64,000 nucleotides of DNA. Origin: Diplolepis rosae. Lineage: Eukaryota; Arthropoda; Insecta; Hymenoptera; Diplolepididae. This document shows positions 34,691 to 48,000 of the stretch, piece by piece. Below the pieces are notes generated by a model. It was not told the DNA's origin and searched no databases. It saw nothing but the letters and a program-made list of their open reading frames with translations. The position numbers and the translations under genes were made by a program. The DNA is taken from NCBI GenBank assembly GCA_030998225.1, contig JAPYXD010000598.1:291604-355603 (forward strand), read 5' to 3'. The stretch's first letter is position 1, and every line of letters begins with the position of its first letter.

Positions 34691-37600
34691 TAAGGGTGGT
34701 AAGAACTCTCGAAAATAATGAAAAAACCACCGCAATTAATAAAACAATCCAAACTTTCTCGAATTTCACCTTTAACGCAACCTTTTTTTATCGCAAAAAG
34801 TGTCTTGAGCATAAGCATTTATTACCTTTGAAATATTAAGGATGGTGAGAACTCTCGGAAATAATAAAAAAAATCACCCCTATTAATAAAAAATCATAAC
34901 TTTCTCGAATATCACCTTTAACGCAACCTTTTTTTATCGAAAAAAGTGTCTTGAACATAAGCATTCATCGTCTCTGGAATATAAAGGGTGGTAAGAACTT
35001 TCGGAAATAATAAAAAAACCACCCCTATTAATAAAAAAATCCAACCATTCTCGAATTTCACCTTTGACGCAACCTTTTTTTATCGCAAAAAGTGTCTGAA
35101 GCATAAGCATTTATTACCCCCGAAATATTAAGGGTGGTAAGAACTTTCAGAAATAATAAAAAAACCACCCCAATTAATAAAAAAATCCAAACTTTCTCGA
35201 ATTTCACCTTTAACGCAACCTTTTTTTATCGAAAAAAGTGTCTGCAGCATAAGCATTTATTACCCCCGAAATATTAAGGATGGTGAGAACTCTCGGAAAT
35301 AATAAAAAAAATCACCCCTATTAATAAAAAATCCAAACTTTCTCGAATTTCACCTTTAACGCAACCTTTTTTTATCGAAAAAAGTGTCTTGAACATAAGC
35401 ATTCATCGTCTCTGGAATATAAAGGGTGTTAAGAACTTTCGGAAATAATAAAAAAACCATCCCTATTAATAAAAAATCCAAACATTATCGAATTTAACCT
35501 TTAACCCAACATTTTTTTATCGAAAAAAGTGTCTGAAGCATAAGCATTTATTACCCCTGAAATATAAAGGGTGGTAAGAACTCTCGGAAATAATAAAAAA
35601 ACCACCCCTATTAATAAAAAAATCCAAACTTTCTCGAATATCACCTTTAACGCAACCTTTTTTTATCGAAAAAAGTGTCTGGAACATAAGCATTCATCGT
35701 CTCTGGAATATAAAGGGTGGTAAGAACTTTCGGAAATAATAAAAAAAACACCCCTATTAATAAAAAAATCCAAACTTTCTCGAATTTCACCTTTAACGCA
35801 ACCTTTTTTTATCAAAGACAGTGTCTTGAGCATTAGAATTTATGACCTCCGAAATATTAAGGGTGGTAAGAACTCTTGGAAATAATGAAAAAACCACCCC
35901 TATTAATAAAGGAATCCAAACTTTCTCGAATATCACCTTTAACGCAACCTTATTTTATCGAGCAAAGTGTCTTGAGCATAAGCATTTATTACCTTTGAAA
36001 TATTAAGGGTGGTAAGAACTCTCGGAAATAATAAAAAAACCACCCCTATTAATAAAAAATCCAAACTTTCTCGAATTTCACCTTTAACGCAACCTTTTTT
36101 TATCAAAGACAGTGTCTTGAGCATTAGAATTTATGACCCCCTAAATATTAAGGGTGGTAAGGACTCTCCGAAATAATAAAAAAAATCATCCCTATTAATA
36201 AAAAATCCAAACTTTATCGAATTTCACCTTTAACGCTACATTTTTTTATCGCAAAAAGTGTCTGAAGCATAAGCATTTAATACCCCCGAAATATTAAGGC
36301 TGGTAAGAACTCTCGGAAATAATAAAAAAACCACCCCTATTAATAAAAAATCCAAACTTTCTCGAATATCACCTTTAACGCAACCTTTTTTTATCGAAAA
36401 AAGTGTCTGCAGCATAAGCATTTATTACCCCCGAAATATTAAGGGTGGTAATAACTCTCGGAAATAATGAAAAAACCACCCCTATTAATAAAGAAATCCA
36501 AACATTCTCGAATTTCACCTTTAACGCAACCTTTTTTTATTGAAAAAAGTGTATGAAGCATAAGAATTTATTACCCCCCGAAATATTAAGGATGGTGAAA
36601 ACTCTCGGAAATAATAAAAAAATCACCCCTATTAATAAAAAAATAAAAACTTTCTCGAATTTCACCTTTAACGCAACCTTTTTTTATTGAAAGAAGTGTC
36701 TTGAGCATAAGAATTTATTACCTTTGAAATATTAAGGGTGGTAAGAACTTTCGGAAATAATAAAAAAATCACCCCTATTAATAAAAAATCATAACTTTCT
36801 CGAATATCACCTTTAACGCAACCTTCTTTTATCGAAAAAAGTGTCTTGAACATAAGCATTCATCGTCTCTGGAATATAAAGGGTAGTAAGAACTTTCGGA
36901 AATAATAAAAAAACCATCCCTATTAATAAAAAATCCAAACTTTCTCGAATTTCACCTTTGACGCAACCTTTTTTTATCGCAAAAAGTGTCTGCAGCATAA
37001 GCATTTATTACCCCCGAAATATTAAGGGTGGTAAGAACTCTCGGAAATAATGAAAAAACCACCCCTATTAATAAAAAATCCAAACTTTCTCGAATTTCAC
37101 CTTTAACGCAACCTTTTTTTATCAAAGACAGTGTCTTGAACATAAGCATTCATCGTCTCTGGAATATAAAGGGTGTTAAGAACTTTCGGAAATAATAAAA
37201 AAACCACCCCAATTAATAAAAAAATCCAAACTTTCTCGAATTTCACCTTTAACGCAACCTTTTTTTATCGAAAAAAGTGTCTGCAGCATAAGCATTTATT
37301 ACCCCCGAAATATTAAGGGTGGTAAGAACTCTCGGAAATAATGAAAAAACCACCCCTATTAATAAAGAAATCCAAACTTTCTCGAATTTCACCTTTAACG
37401 CAACCTTTTTTTATCGAAAAAAGTGTCTGCAGCATAAGCATTTATTACCCCCGAAATATTAAGGATGGTGAGAACTCTCGGAAATAATAAAAAAATCACC
37501 CCTATTAATAAAAAATCATAACTTTCTCGAATATCACCTTTAACGCAACCTTTTTTTATCGAAAAAAGTGTCTTGAACATAAGCATTCATCGTCTCTGGA

Positions 37601-38159
37601 ATATAAAGGGTGTTAAGAACTTTCGGAAATAATGAAAAAACCACCCCTATTAATAAAGATATCCAAACTTTCTCGAATTTCACCTTTAACGCAACCTTTT
37701 TTTATCGAAAAAAGTATCTTGAACATAAGCATTCATCGTCTCTGGAATATAAAGGGTGTTAAGAACTTTCGGAAATAATAAAAAAACCACCCCAATTAAT
37801 AAAAAAATCCAAACTTTCTCGAATTTCACCTTTAACGCAACCTTTTTTTATCGAAAAAAGTGTCTGCAGCATAAGCATTTATTACCCCCGAAATATTAAG
37901 GATGGTGAGAACTCTCGGAAATAATAAAAAAATCACCCCTATTAATAAAAAAATCCAACCATTCTCGAATTTCACCTTTGACGCAACCTTTTTCTATCGC
38001 AAAAAGTGTCTGATGCATACGCATTTATTACCCCCGAAATATTAAGGGTGGTAAGAACTTTCAGAAATAATAAAAAAACCACCCCAATTAATAAAAAAAT
38101 CACAACTTTCTCGAATTTCACCTTTAACGCAACCTTTTTTTATCGCAAAAAGTGTCTTG

Positions 38160-41100
38160 AGCATAAGCATTTATTACCTTTGAAATATTAAGGCTGGTTA
38201 GAACTCTCGGAAATAATAAAAAAAATCACCCCTATTAATAAAAAATCATAACTTTCTCGAATATCACCTTTAACGCAACCTTTTTTTATCGAAAAAAGTG
38301 TCTTGAACATAAGCATTCATCGTCTCTGGAATATAAAGGGTGGTAAGAACTTTCGGAAATAATAAAAAAACCACCCCTATTAATAAAAAAATCCAACCAT
38401 TCTCGAATTTCACCTTTGACGCAACCTTTTTCTATCGCAAAAAGTGTCTGAAGCATAAGCATTTATTACCCCCGAAATATTAAGGGTGGTAAGAACTCTC
38501 GGAAATAATGAAAAAACCACCCCTATTAATAAAGGAATCCAAACTTTCTCGAATTTCACCTTTAACGCAACCTTTTTTTATCGAAAAAAGTGTCTGCAGC
38601 ATAAGCATTTATTACCCCCGAAATATTAAGGATGGTGAGAACTCTCGGAAATAATAAAAAAATCACCCCTATTAATAAAAAATCCAAACTTTCTCGAATT
38701 TCACCTTTAACGCAACCTTTTTTTATCAAAGACAGTGTCTTGAACATAAGCATTCATCGTCTCTGGAATATAAAGGGTGGTAAGAACTTTCGGAAATTAT
38801 AAAAAAACCACCCCTATTAATAAAAAAATCCAAACTTTCTCGAATTTCACCTTTAACGCAACCTTTTTTTATCGCAAAAAGTGTCTGAAGCATAAGCATT
38901 TATTACCCCCGAAATATTAAGGGTGGTAAGAACTCTCGGAAATAATGAAAAAACCACCCCTATTAATAAAGAAATCCAAACATTCTCGAATTTCACCTTT
39001 AACGCAACCTTTTTTTATTGAAAAAAGTGTATGAAGCATAAGAATTTATTACCCCCCGAAATATTAAGGATGGTGAAAACTCTCGGAAATAATAAAAAAA
39101 TCACCCCTATTAATAAAAAATCATAACTTTCTCGAATATCACCTTTAACGCAACCTTTTTTTATCGAAAAAAGTGTCTTGAACATAAGCATTCATCGTCT
39201 CTGGAATATAAAGGGTGTTAAGAACTTTCGGAAATAATGAAAAAACCACCCCTATTAATAAAGATATCCAAACTTTCTCGAATTTCACCTTTAACGCAAC
39301 CTTTTTTTATCGAAAAAAGTATCTTGAACATAAGCATTCATCGTCTCTGGAATATAAAGGGTGTTAAGAACTTTCGGAAATAATAAAAAAACCACCCCAA
39401 TTAATAAAAAAATCCAAACTTTCTCGAATTTCACCTTTAACGCAACCTTTTTTTATCGAAAAAAGTGTCTGCAGCATAAGCATTTATTACCCCCGAAATA
39501 TTAAGGGTGGTAAGAACTCTCGGAAATAATGAAAAAACCACCCCTATTAATAAAGAAATCCAAACTTTCTCGAATTTCACCTTTAACGCAACCTTTTTTT
39601 ATCGAAAAAAGTGTCTTGAACATAAGCATTCATCGTCTCTGGAATATAAAGGGTGTTAAGAACTTTCAGAAATAATAAAAAAACCACCCCAATTAATAAA
39701 AAAATCCAAACTTTCTCGAATTTCACCTTTAACGCAACCTTTTTTTATCGCAAAAAGTGTCTGAAGCATAAGCATTTATTACCCCCGAAATATTAAGGGT
39801 GGTAAGAACTTTCAGAAATAATAAAAAAACCACCCCAATTAATAAAAAAATCCAAACTTTCTCGAATTTCACCTTTAACGCAACCTTTTTTTATTGAAAA
39901 AAGTGTCTGAAGCATAAGAATTTATTACCCACGAAATATTAAGGATGGTAAGAACTCTCGGCAATAATGAAAAAACCACCCCTATTAATAAAGGAATACA
40001 AACTTTCTCGAATTTCACCTTTAACGCAACCTTTTTTATCGAAAAAAGTGTCTTGAACATAAGCATTCATCGTCTCTGGAATATAAAGGGTGGTAAGAAC
40101 TTTCGGAAATAATAAAAAAACCACCCCTATTAATAAAAAAATCCAACCATTCTCGAATTTCACCTTTGACGCAACCTTTTTCTATCGCAAAAAGTGTCTG
40201 AAGCATAAGAATTTATTACCCCCCTAAATATTAAGGATGGTGAGAACTCTCGGAAATAATAAAAAAACCACCCCTATTAATAAAGGAATCCAAACTTTCT
40301 CGAATTTCACCTTTAACGCAACCTTTTTTATTGAAAAAAGTGTCTTGAACATAAGCATTCATCGTCTCTGGAATATAAAGGGTGGTAAGAACTTTCGGAA
40401 ATAATAAAAAAACCACCCCTATTAATAAAAAAATCCAACCATTCTCGAATTTCACCTTTGACGCAACCTTTTTCTATCGCAAAAAGTGTCTGAAGCATAA
40501 GCATTTATTACCCCCGAAATATTAAGGGTGGTAAGAACTCTCGGAAATAATGAAAAAACCACCCCTATTAATAAAAAATCAAAACTTTCTCGAATTTCAC
40601 CTTTAACGCAACCTTTTTTTATCAAAGACAGTGTCTTGAGCATTAGAATTTATGACCTCCGAAATATTAAGGGTGGTAAGAACTCTCGGAAATAATAAAA
40701 AAACCACGCATATTAATAAAAAATTTTAACTTTATCGAATATCACCTTTAACGCAACCTTCTTTTATCGAAAAAAGTGTCTTGAACATAAGCATTCATCG
40801 TCTCTGGAATATAAAGGGTGGTAAGAACTTTCGGAAATAATAAAAAAACCACCCCTACAAATAAAAAAATCCAACCATTCTCGAATTTCACCTTTAAGGC
40901 AACCTTTTTTTATCGCAAAAAGTGTCTGAAGCATTAGCATTTATTACCCCCGAAATATTAAGGGTGGTAAGAATCCACGGAAATAATATAAAAACTATCC
41001 CTATTAATAAAAAATCATAACTTTCTCGAATATCACCTTTAACGCAACCTTTATTTATCAAAGACAGTGTCTTGAGCATAAGAATTTATTGCCCCCCTAA

Positions 41101-41930
41101 ATATTAAGGGTGGTAAGAATTCTCCGAAATAATAAAAAAACCACGCATATTAATAAAAAATCATAACTTTCTCGAATATCACCTTTAACGCAACCTTCTT
41201 TTATCGAAAAAAGTGTCTTGAACATAAGCATTCATCGTCTCTGGAATATAAAGGGTGGTAAGAACTTTCGGAAATAATAAAAAAACCACCCCTATTAATA
41301 AAAAAAACCAACCACTCTCGAATTTCACCTTTGACGCAACCTTCTTCTATCGCAAAAAGTGTCTGAAGCATAAGAATTTATTACCCCCGAAATATTAAGG
41401 GTGGTAAGAACTCTCGGAAATAATGAAAAAACCACCCCTATTAATAAAAAATCCAAACTTTCTCGAATTTCACCTTTAACGCAACCTTTTTTTATCAAAG
41501 ACAGTGTCTTGAGCATTAGAATTTATGACCTCCGAAATATTAAGGGTGGTAAGAACTCTCCGAAATAATAAAAAAACCACGCATATTAATAAAAAATTTT
41601 AACTTTCTCGAATATCACCTTTAACGCAACCTTTTTTTATCGAAAAAAGTGTCTTGAACATAAGCATTCATCGTCTCTGGAATATAAAGGGTGGTAAGAA
41701 CTTTCGGAAATAATAAAAAAACCACCCCTATTAATAAAAAAATCCAACCATTCTCGAATTTCACCTTTGACGCAACCTTTTTCTATCGCAAAAAGTGTCT
41801 GAAGCATAAGCATTTATTACCCCCGAAATATTAAGGGTGGTAAGAACTCTCGGAAATAATGAAAAAACCACCCCTATTAATAAAGGAATCCAAACTTTCT
41901 CGAATTTCACCTTTAACGCAACCTTTTTTA
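38160..41930 (+). repeat. Second copy of the 3.8-kb duplicated block
   Basis: This is the partner of 28830-32600. Small differences, for example in the first monomers and in single-base changes within units, show that time has passed since the duplication. Confidence 0.75.
40600..41700 (+). repeat. Three-monomer higher-order block, second copy
   Basis: accacgcatatt recurs at about 40703, 41140 and 41576, spaced about 436-437 bp. The distinctive gaatccacgg at 40971 corresponds to 31644 in the first block and 44320 in the third. Confidence 0.75.
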
Positions 41931-43899
41931 TTGAAAAAAGTGTCTGCAGCATAAGCATTTATTACCCCTAAATATTAAGGATGGTGAGAACTCTCGGAAA
42001 TAATAAAAAAACCACCCCTATTAATAAAAAATCCAAACTTTCTCGAATTTCACCTTTAACGCAACCTTTTTTTATCGCAAAAAGTGTCTGAAGCATAAGC
42101 ATTTATTACCCCCGAAATATTAAGGGTGGTAAGAACTTTCAGAAATAATAAAAAAACCACCCCAATTAATAAAAAAATCCAAACTTTCTCGAATTTCACC
42201 TTTAACGCAACCTTTTTTTATCGCAAAAAGTGTCTGAAGCATAAGCATTTATTACCCCCGAAATATTAAGGGTGGTAAGAACTCTCGGAAATAATGAAAA
42301 AACCACCCCTATTAATAAAGAAATCCAAACTTTCTCGAATTTCACCTTTAACGCAACCTTTTTTTATTGAAAGAAGTGTCTGAAGCATAAGAATTTATTA
42401 CCCCCCGAAATATTAAGGATGGTGAAAACTCTCGGAAATAATAAAAAAATCACCCCTATTAATAAAAAATCATAACTTTCTCGAATATCACCTTTAACGC
42501 AACCTTCTTTTATCGAAAAAAGTGTCTTGAACATAAGCATTCATCGTCTCTGGAATATAAAGGGTGTTAAGAACTTTCGGAAATAATGAAAAAACCACCC
42601 CTATTAATAAAGATATCCAAACTTTCTCGAATTTCACCTTTAACGCAACCTTTTTTTATCGCAAAAAGTGTCTGAAGCATAAGCATTTATTACCCCCGAA
42701 ATATTAAGGGTGGTAAGAACTCTCGGAAATAATGAAAAAACCACCCCTATTAATAAAGGAATCCAAACTTTCTCGAATTTCACCTTTAACGCAACCTTTT
42801 TTTATTGAAAAAAGTGTCTGCAGCATAAGCATTTATTACCCCCGAAATATTAAGGATGGTGAGAACTTTCGGAAATAATAAAAAAACCATCCCTATTAAT
42901 AAAAAATCCAAACTTTCTCGAATTTCACCTTTGACGCAACCTTTTTTTATCGCAAAAAGTGTCTGCAGCATAAGCATTTATTACCCCCGAAATATTAAGG
43001 ATGGTGAGAACTCTCGGAAATAATGAAAAAACCACCCCTATTAATAAAGAAATCCAAACTTTCTCGAATTTCACCTTTAACGCAACCTTTTTTTATTGAA
43101 AGAAGTGTCTGAAGCATAAGAATTTATTACCCCCCGAAATATTAAGGATGGTGAAAACTCTCGGAAATAATAAAAAAATCACCCCTATTAATAAAAAATC
43201 ATAACTTTCTCGAATATCACCTTTAACGCAACCTTTTTTTATCGAAAAAAGTGTCTTGAACATAAGCATTCATCGTCTCTGGAATATAAAGGGTGTTAAG
43301 AACTTTCGGAAATAATGAAAAAACCACCCCTATTAATAAAGATATCCAAACTTTCTCGAATTTCACCTTTAACGCAACCTTTTTTTATCGCAAAAAGTGT
43401 CTGAAGCATAAGCATTTATTACCCCCGAAATATTAAGGGTGGTAATAACTCTCGGAAATAATGAAAAAACCACCCCTATTAATAAAGAAATCCAAACTTT
43501 CTCGAATTTCACCTTTAACGCAACCTTTTTTTATTGAAAGAAGTGTCTGAAGCATAAGAATTTATTACCCCCCGAAATATTAAGGATGGTGAAAACTCTC
43601 GGAAATAATAAAAAAATCACCCCTATTAATAAAAAATCATAACTTTCTCGAATATCACCTTTAACGCAACCTTCTTTTATCGAAAAAAGTGTCTTGAACA
43701 TAAGCATTCATCGTCTCTGGAATATAAAGGGTAGTAAGAACTTTCGGAAATAATGAAAAAACCACCCCTATTAATAAAAAATCCAACCATTCTCGAATTT
43801 CACCTTTGACGCAACCTTTTTCTATCGCAAAAAGTGTCTGAAGCATAAGAATTTATTAACCCCCGAAATATTAAGGGTGGTCAGAACTCTCGGAAATAA

Positions 43900-45000
43900 T
43901 GAAAAAACCACCCCTATTAATAAAAAATCCAAACTTTCTCGAATTTCACCTTTAACGCAACCTTTTTTTATCAAAGACAGTGTCTTGAGCATTAGAATTT
44001 ATGACCTCCGAAATATTAAGGGTGGTAAGAACTCTCGGAAATAATAAAAAAACCACGCATATTAATAAAAAATTTTAACTTTCTCGAATATCACCTTTAA
44101 CGCAACCTTTTTTTATCGAAAAAAGTGTCTTGAACATAAGCATTCATCGTCTCTGGAATATAAAGGGTGGTAAGAACTTTCGGAAATAATAAAAAAACCA
44201 CCCCTATTAATGAAAAAATCCAAACTTTCTCGAATTTCACCTTTAACGCAACCTTTTTTTATCGCAAAAAGTGTCTGAAGCATTAGCATTTATTACCCCC
44301 GAAATATTAAGGGTGGTAAGAATCCACGGAAATAATATAAAAACTATCCCTATTAATAAAAAATCATAACTTTCTCGAAAATCACCTTTAACGCAACCTT
44401 TTTTATCAAAGACAGTGTCTTGAGCATTAGAATTTATGACCCCCGAAATATTAAGGGTGGTAAGAATTCTCCGAAATAATAAAAAAACCACGCATATTAA
44501 TAAAAAATTTTAACTTTCTCGAATATCACCTTTAACGCAACCTTTTTTTATCGAAAAAAGTGTCTTGAACATAAGCATTCATCGTATCTGGAATATAAAG
44601 GGTGATAAGAACTTGCGGACATACTCAAAAAACCACCCCTATTAATAAAAAAATCCAACCACTCTCGAATTTCACCTTTGACCCAACATTTTTTTATAGC
44701 AACAAGTGTCTGCAGCATAAGCATTTATTACCCCCGAAATATTAAGGATGGTGAGAACTCTCGGAAATAATAAAAAAAATCACCCCTATTAATAAAAAAT
44801 CCAAACTTTCTCGAATTTCACCTTTAACGCAACCTTTATTTATCAAAGACAGTGTCTTGAGCATAAGAATTTATTGCCCCCCTAAATATTAAGGATGGTA
44901 AGAATTCTCCGAAATAATAAAAAAACCACGCATATTAATAAAAAATCTTAACTTTCTCGAATTTCACCTTTAACGCAACCTTTTTTTATCGAAAAAAGTG
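43900..45000 (+). repeat. Three-monomer higher-order block, third copy
   Basis: accacgcatatt recurs at about 44052, 44486 and 44926. The gaatccacgg marker at 44320 lies 3349 bp (23 monomers) after that of the second copy. This copy is more diverged, with a degenerate monomer at about 44585-44710. Confidence 0.7.
44585..44710 (+). repeat. Isolated degenerate monomer
   Basis: Unit with atcgtatctgg, gggtgataag, aacttgcggacatactc and acccaacattttttt, clearly more diverged than its neighbours. Confidence 0.65.
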
Positions 45001-48000
45001 TCTTGAACATAAGCATTCATCGTCTCTGGAATATAAAGGGTGGTAAGAACTTTCGGAAATAATAAAAAAACCACCCCTATTAATAAAAAAATCCAACCAT
45101 TCTCGAATTTCACCTTTGACGCAACCTTTTTCTATCGCAAAAAGTGTCTGAAGCATAAGCATTTATTACCCCCGAAATATTAAGGGTGGTAAGAACTCTC
45201 GGAAATAATGAAAAAACCACCCCTATTAATAAAGGAATCCAAACTTTCTCGAATTTCACCTTTAACGCAACCTTTTTTTATTGAAAAAAGTGTCTGAAGC
45301 ATAAGAATTTATTACCCCCCTAAATATTAAGGATGGTGAGAACTCTCGGAAATAATAAAAAAACCACCCCTATAAATAAAAAAATCAAAACTTTCTCGAA
45401 TTTCACCTTTAACGCAACCTTTTTTCATCGCAAAAAGTGTCTGATGCATAAGCATTTATTACCCCCGAAATATTAAGGGTGGTAAGAACTCTCGGAAATA
45501 ATGAAAAAACCACCCCTATTAATAAAAAATCCAAACTTTCTCGAATATCACCTTTAACGCAACCTTTTTTTATCGAAAAAAGTGTCTGCAGCATAAGCAT
45601 TTATTACCCCCGAAATATTAAGGGTGGTAATAACTCTCGGAAATAATGAAAAAACCACCCCTATTAATAAAGAAATCCAAACTTTCTCGAATTTCACCTT
45701 TAACGCAACCTTTTTTTATTGAAAGAAGTGTCTGAAGCATAAGAATTTATTACCCCCCGAAATATTAAGGATGGTGAAAACTCTCGGAAATAATAAAAAA
45801 ATCACCCCTATTAATAAAAAATCATAACTTTCTCGAATATCACCTTTAACGCAACCTTCTTTTATCGAAAAAAGTGTCTTGAACATAAGCATTCATCGTC
45901 TCTGGAATATAAAGGGTGTTAAGAACTTTCGGAAATAATGAAAAAACCACCCCTATTAATAAAGATATCCAAACTTTCTCGAATTTCACCTTTGACGCAA
46001 CCTTTTTCTATCGCAAAAAGTGTCTGAAGCATAAGCATTTATTACCCCCGAAATATTAAGGGTGGTAAGAACTCTCGGAAATAATGAAAAAACCACCCCT
46101 ATTAATAAAGGAATCCAAACTTTCTCGAATTTCACCTTTAACGCAACCTTTTTTATTGAAAAAAGTGTCTGCAGCATAAGAATTTATTACCCCCCTAAAT
46201 ATTATGGTTGGTTAGAACTCTCGGAAATAATAAAAAAACCACCCCTATTAATAAAAAATCCAAACTTTCTCGAATTTCACCTTTAACGCAACCTTTTTTT
46301 ATCAAAGACAGTGTCTTGAACATAAGCATTCATCGTCTCTGGAATATAAAGGGTGGTAAGAACTTTCGGAAATAATAAAAAAACCACCCCTATTAATAAA
46401 AAAATCCAAACTTTCTCGAATTTCACCTTTAACGCAACCTTTTTTTATCGAAAAAAGTGTCTGAAGCATAAGCATTTATTACCCCCGAAATATTAAGGGT
46501 GGTAAGAACTCTCGGAAATAATGAAAAAACCACCCCTATTAATAAAGAAATCCAAACATTCTCGAATTTCACCTTTAACGCAACCTTTTTTTATTGAAAA
46601 AAGTGTATGAAGCATAAGAATTTATTACCCCCCGAAATATTAAGGATGGTGAAAACTCTCGGAAATAATAAAAAAATCACCCCTATTAATAAAAAATCAT
46701 AACTTTCTCGAATATCACCTTTAACGCAACCTTTTTTTATCGAAAAAAGTGTCTTGAACATAAGCATTCATCGTCTCTGGAATATAAAGGGTGTTAAGAA
46801 CTTTCGGAAATAATGAAAAAACCACCCCTATTAATAAAGATATCCAAACTTTCTCGAATTTCACCTTTAACGCAACCTTTTTTTATCGAAAAAAGTATCT
46901 TGAACATAAGCATTCATCGTCTCTGGAATATAAAGGGTGTTAAGAACTTTCGGAAATAATAAAAAAACCACCCCAATTAATAAAAAAATCCAAACTTTCT
47001 CGAATTTCACCTTTAACGCAACCTTTTTTTATCGAAAAAAGTGTCTGCAGCATAAGCATTTATTACCCCCGAAATATTAAGGGTGGTAAGAACTCTCGGA
47101 AATAATGAAGAAACCACCCCTATTAATAAAGAAATCCAAACTTTCTCGAATTTCACCTTTAACGCAACCTTTTTTTATCGAAAAAAGTGTCTTGAACATA
47201 AGCATTCATCGTCTCTGGAATATAAAGGGTGTTAAGAACTTTCGGAAATAATAAAAAAACCACCCCAATTAATAAAAAAATCCAAACTTTCTCGAATTTC
47301 ACCTTTAACGCAACCTTTTTTTATCGAAAAAAGTGTCTGCAGCATAAGCATTTATTACCCCCGAAATATTAAGGATGGTGAGAACTCTCGGAAATAATAA
47401 AAAAAACACCCCAAATAATAAAAAAATCCAAACTTTCTCGAATTTCACCTTTAACGCAACCTTTTTTTATCGCAAAAAGTGTCTGAAGCATAAGCATTTA
47501 TTACCCACGAAATATTAAGGGTGGTAAGAACTCTCGGCAATAATGAAAAAACCACCCCTATTAATAAAGGAATCCAAACTTTCTCGAATTTCACCTTTAA
47601 CGCAACCTTTTTTTATCGAAAAAAGTGTCTTGAACATAAGCATTCATCGTCTCTGGAATATAAAGGGTGGTAAGAACTTTCGGAAATAATAAAAAAACCA
47701 CCCCTATTAATAAAAAAATCCAACCATTCTCGAATTTCACCTTTGACGCAACCTTTTTTTATCGCAAAAAGTGTCTGAAGCATAAGAATTTATTACCCCC
47801 CTAAATATTAAGGATGGTGAGAACTCTCGGAAATAATAAAAAAACCACCCCTATTAATAAAAAATCCAAACTTTCTCGAATTTCACCTTTAACGCAACCT
47901 TTTTTTATCAAAGACAGTGTCTTGAGCATAAGAATTTATTACCCCCCTAAATATTAAGGGTGGTAAGAACTCTCGGAAATAATAAAAAAACCACGCATAT

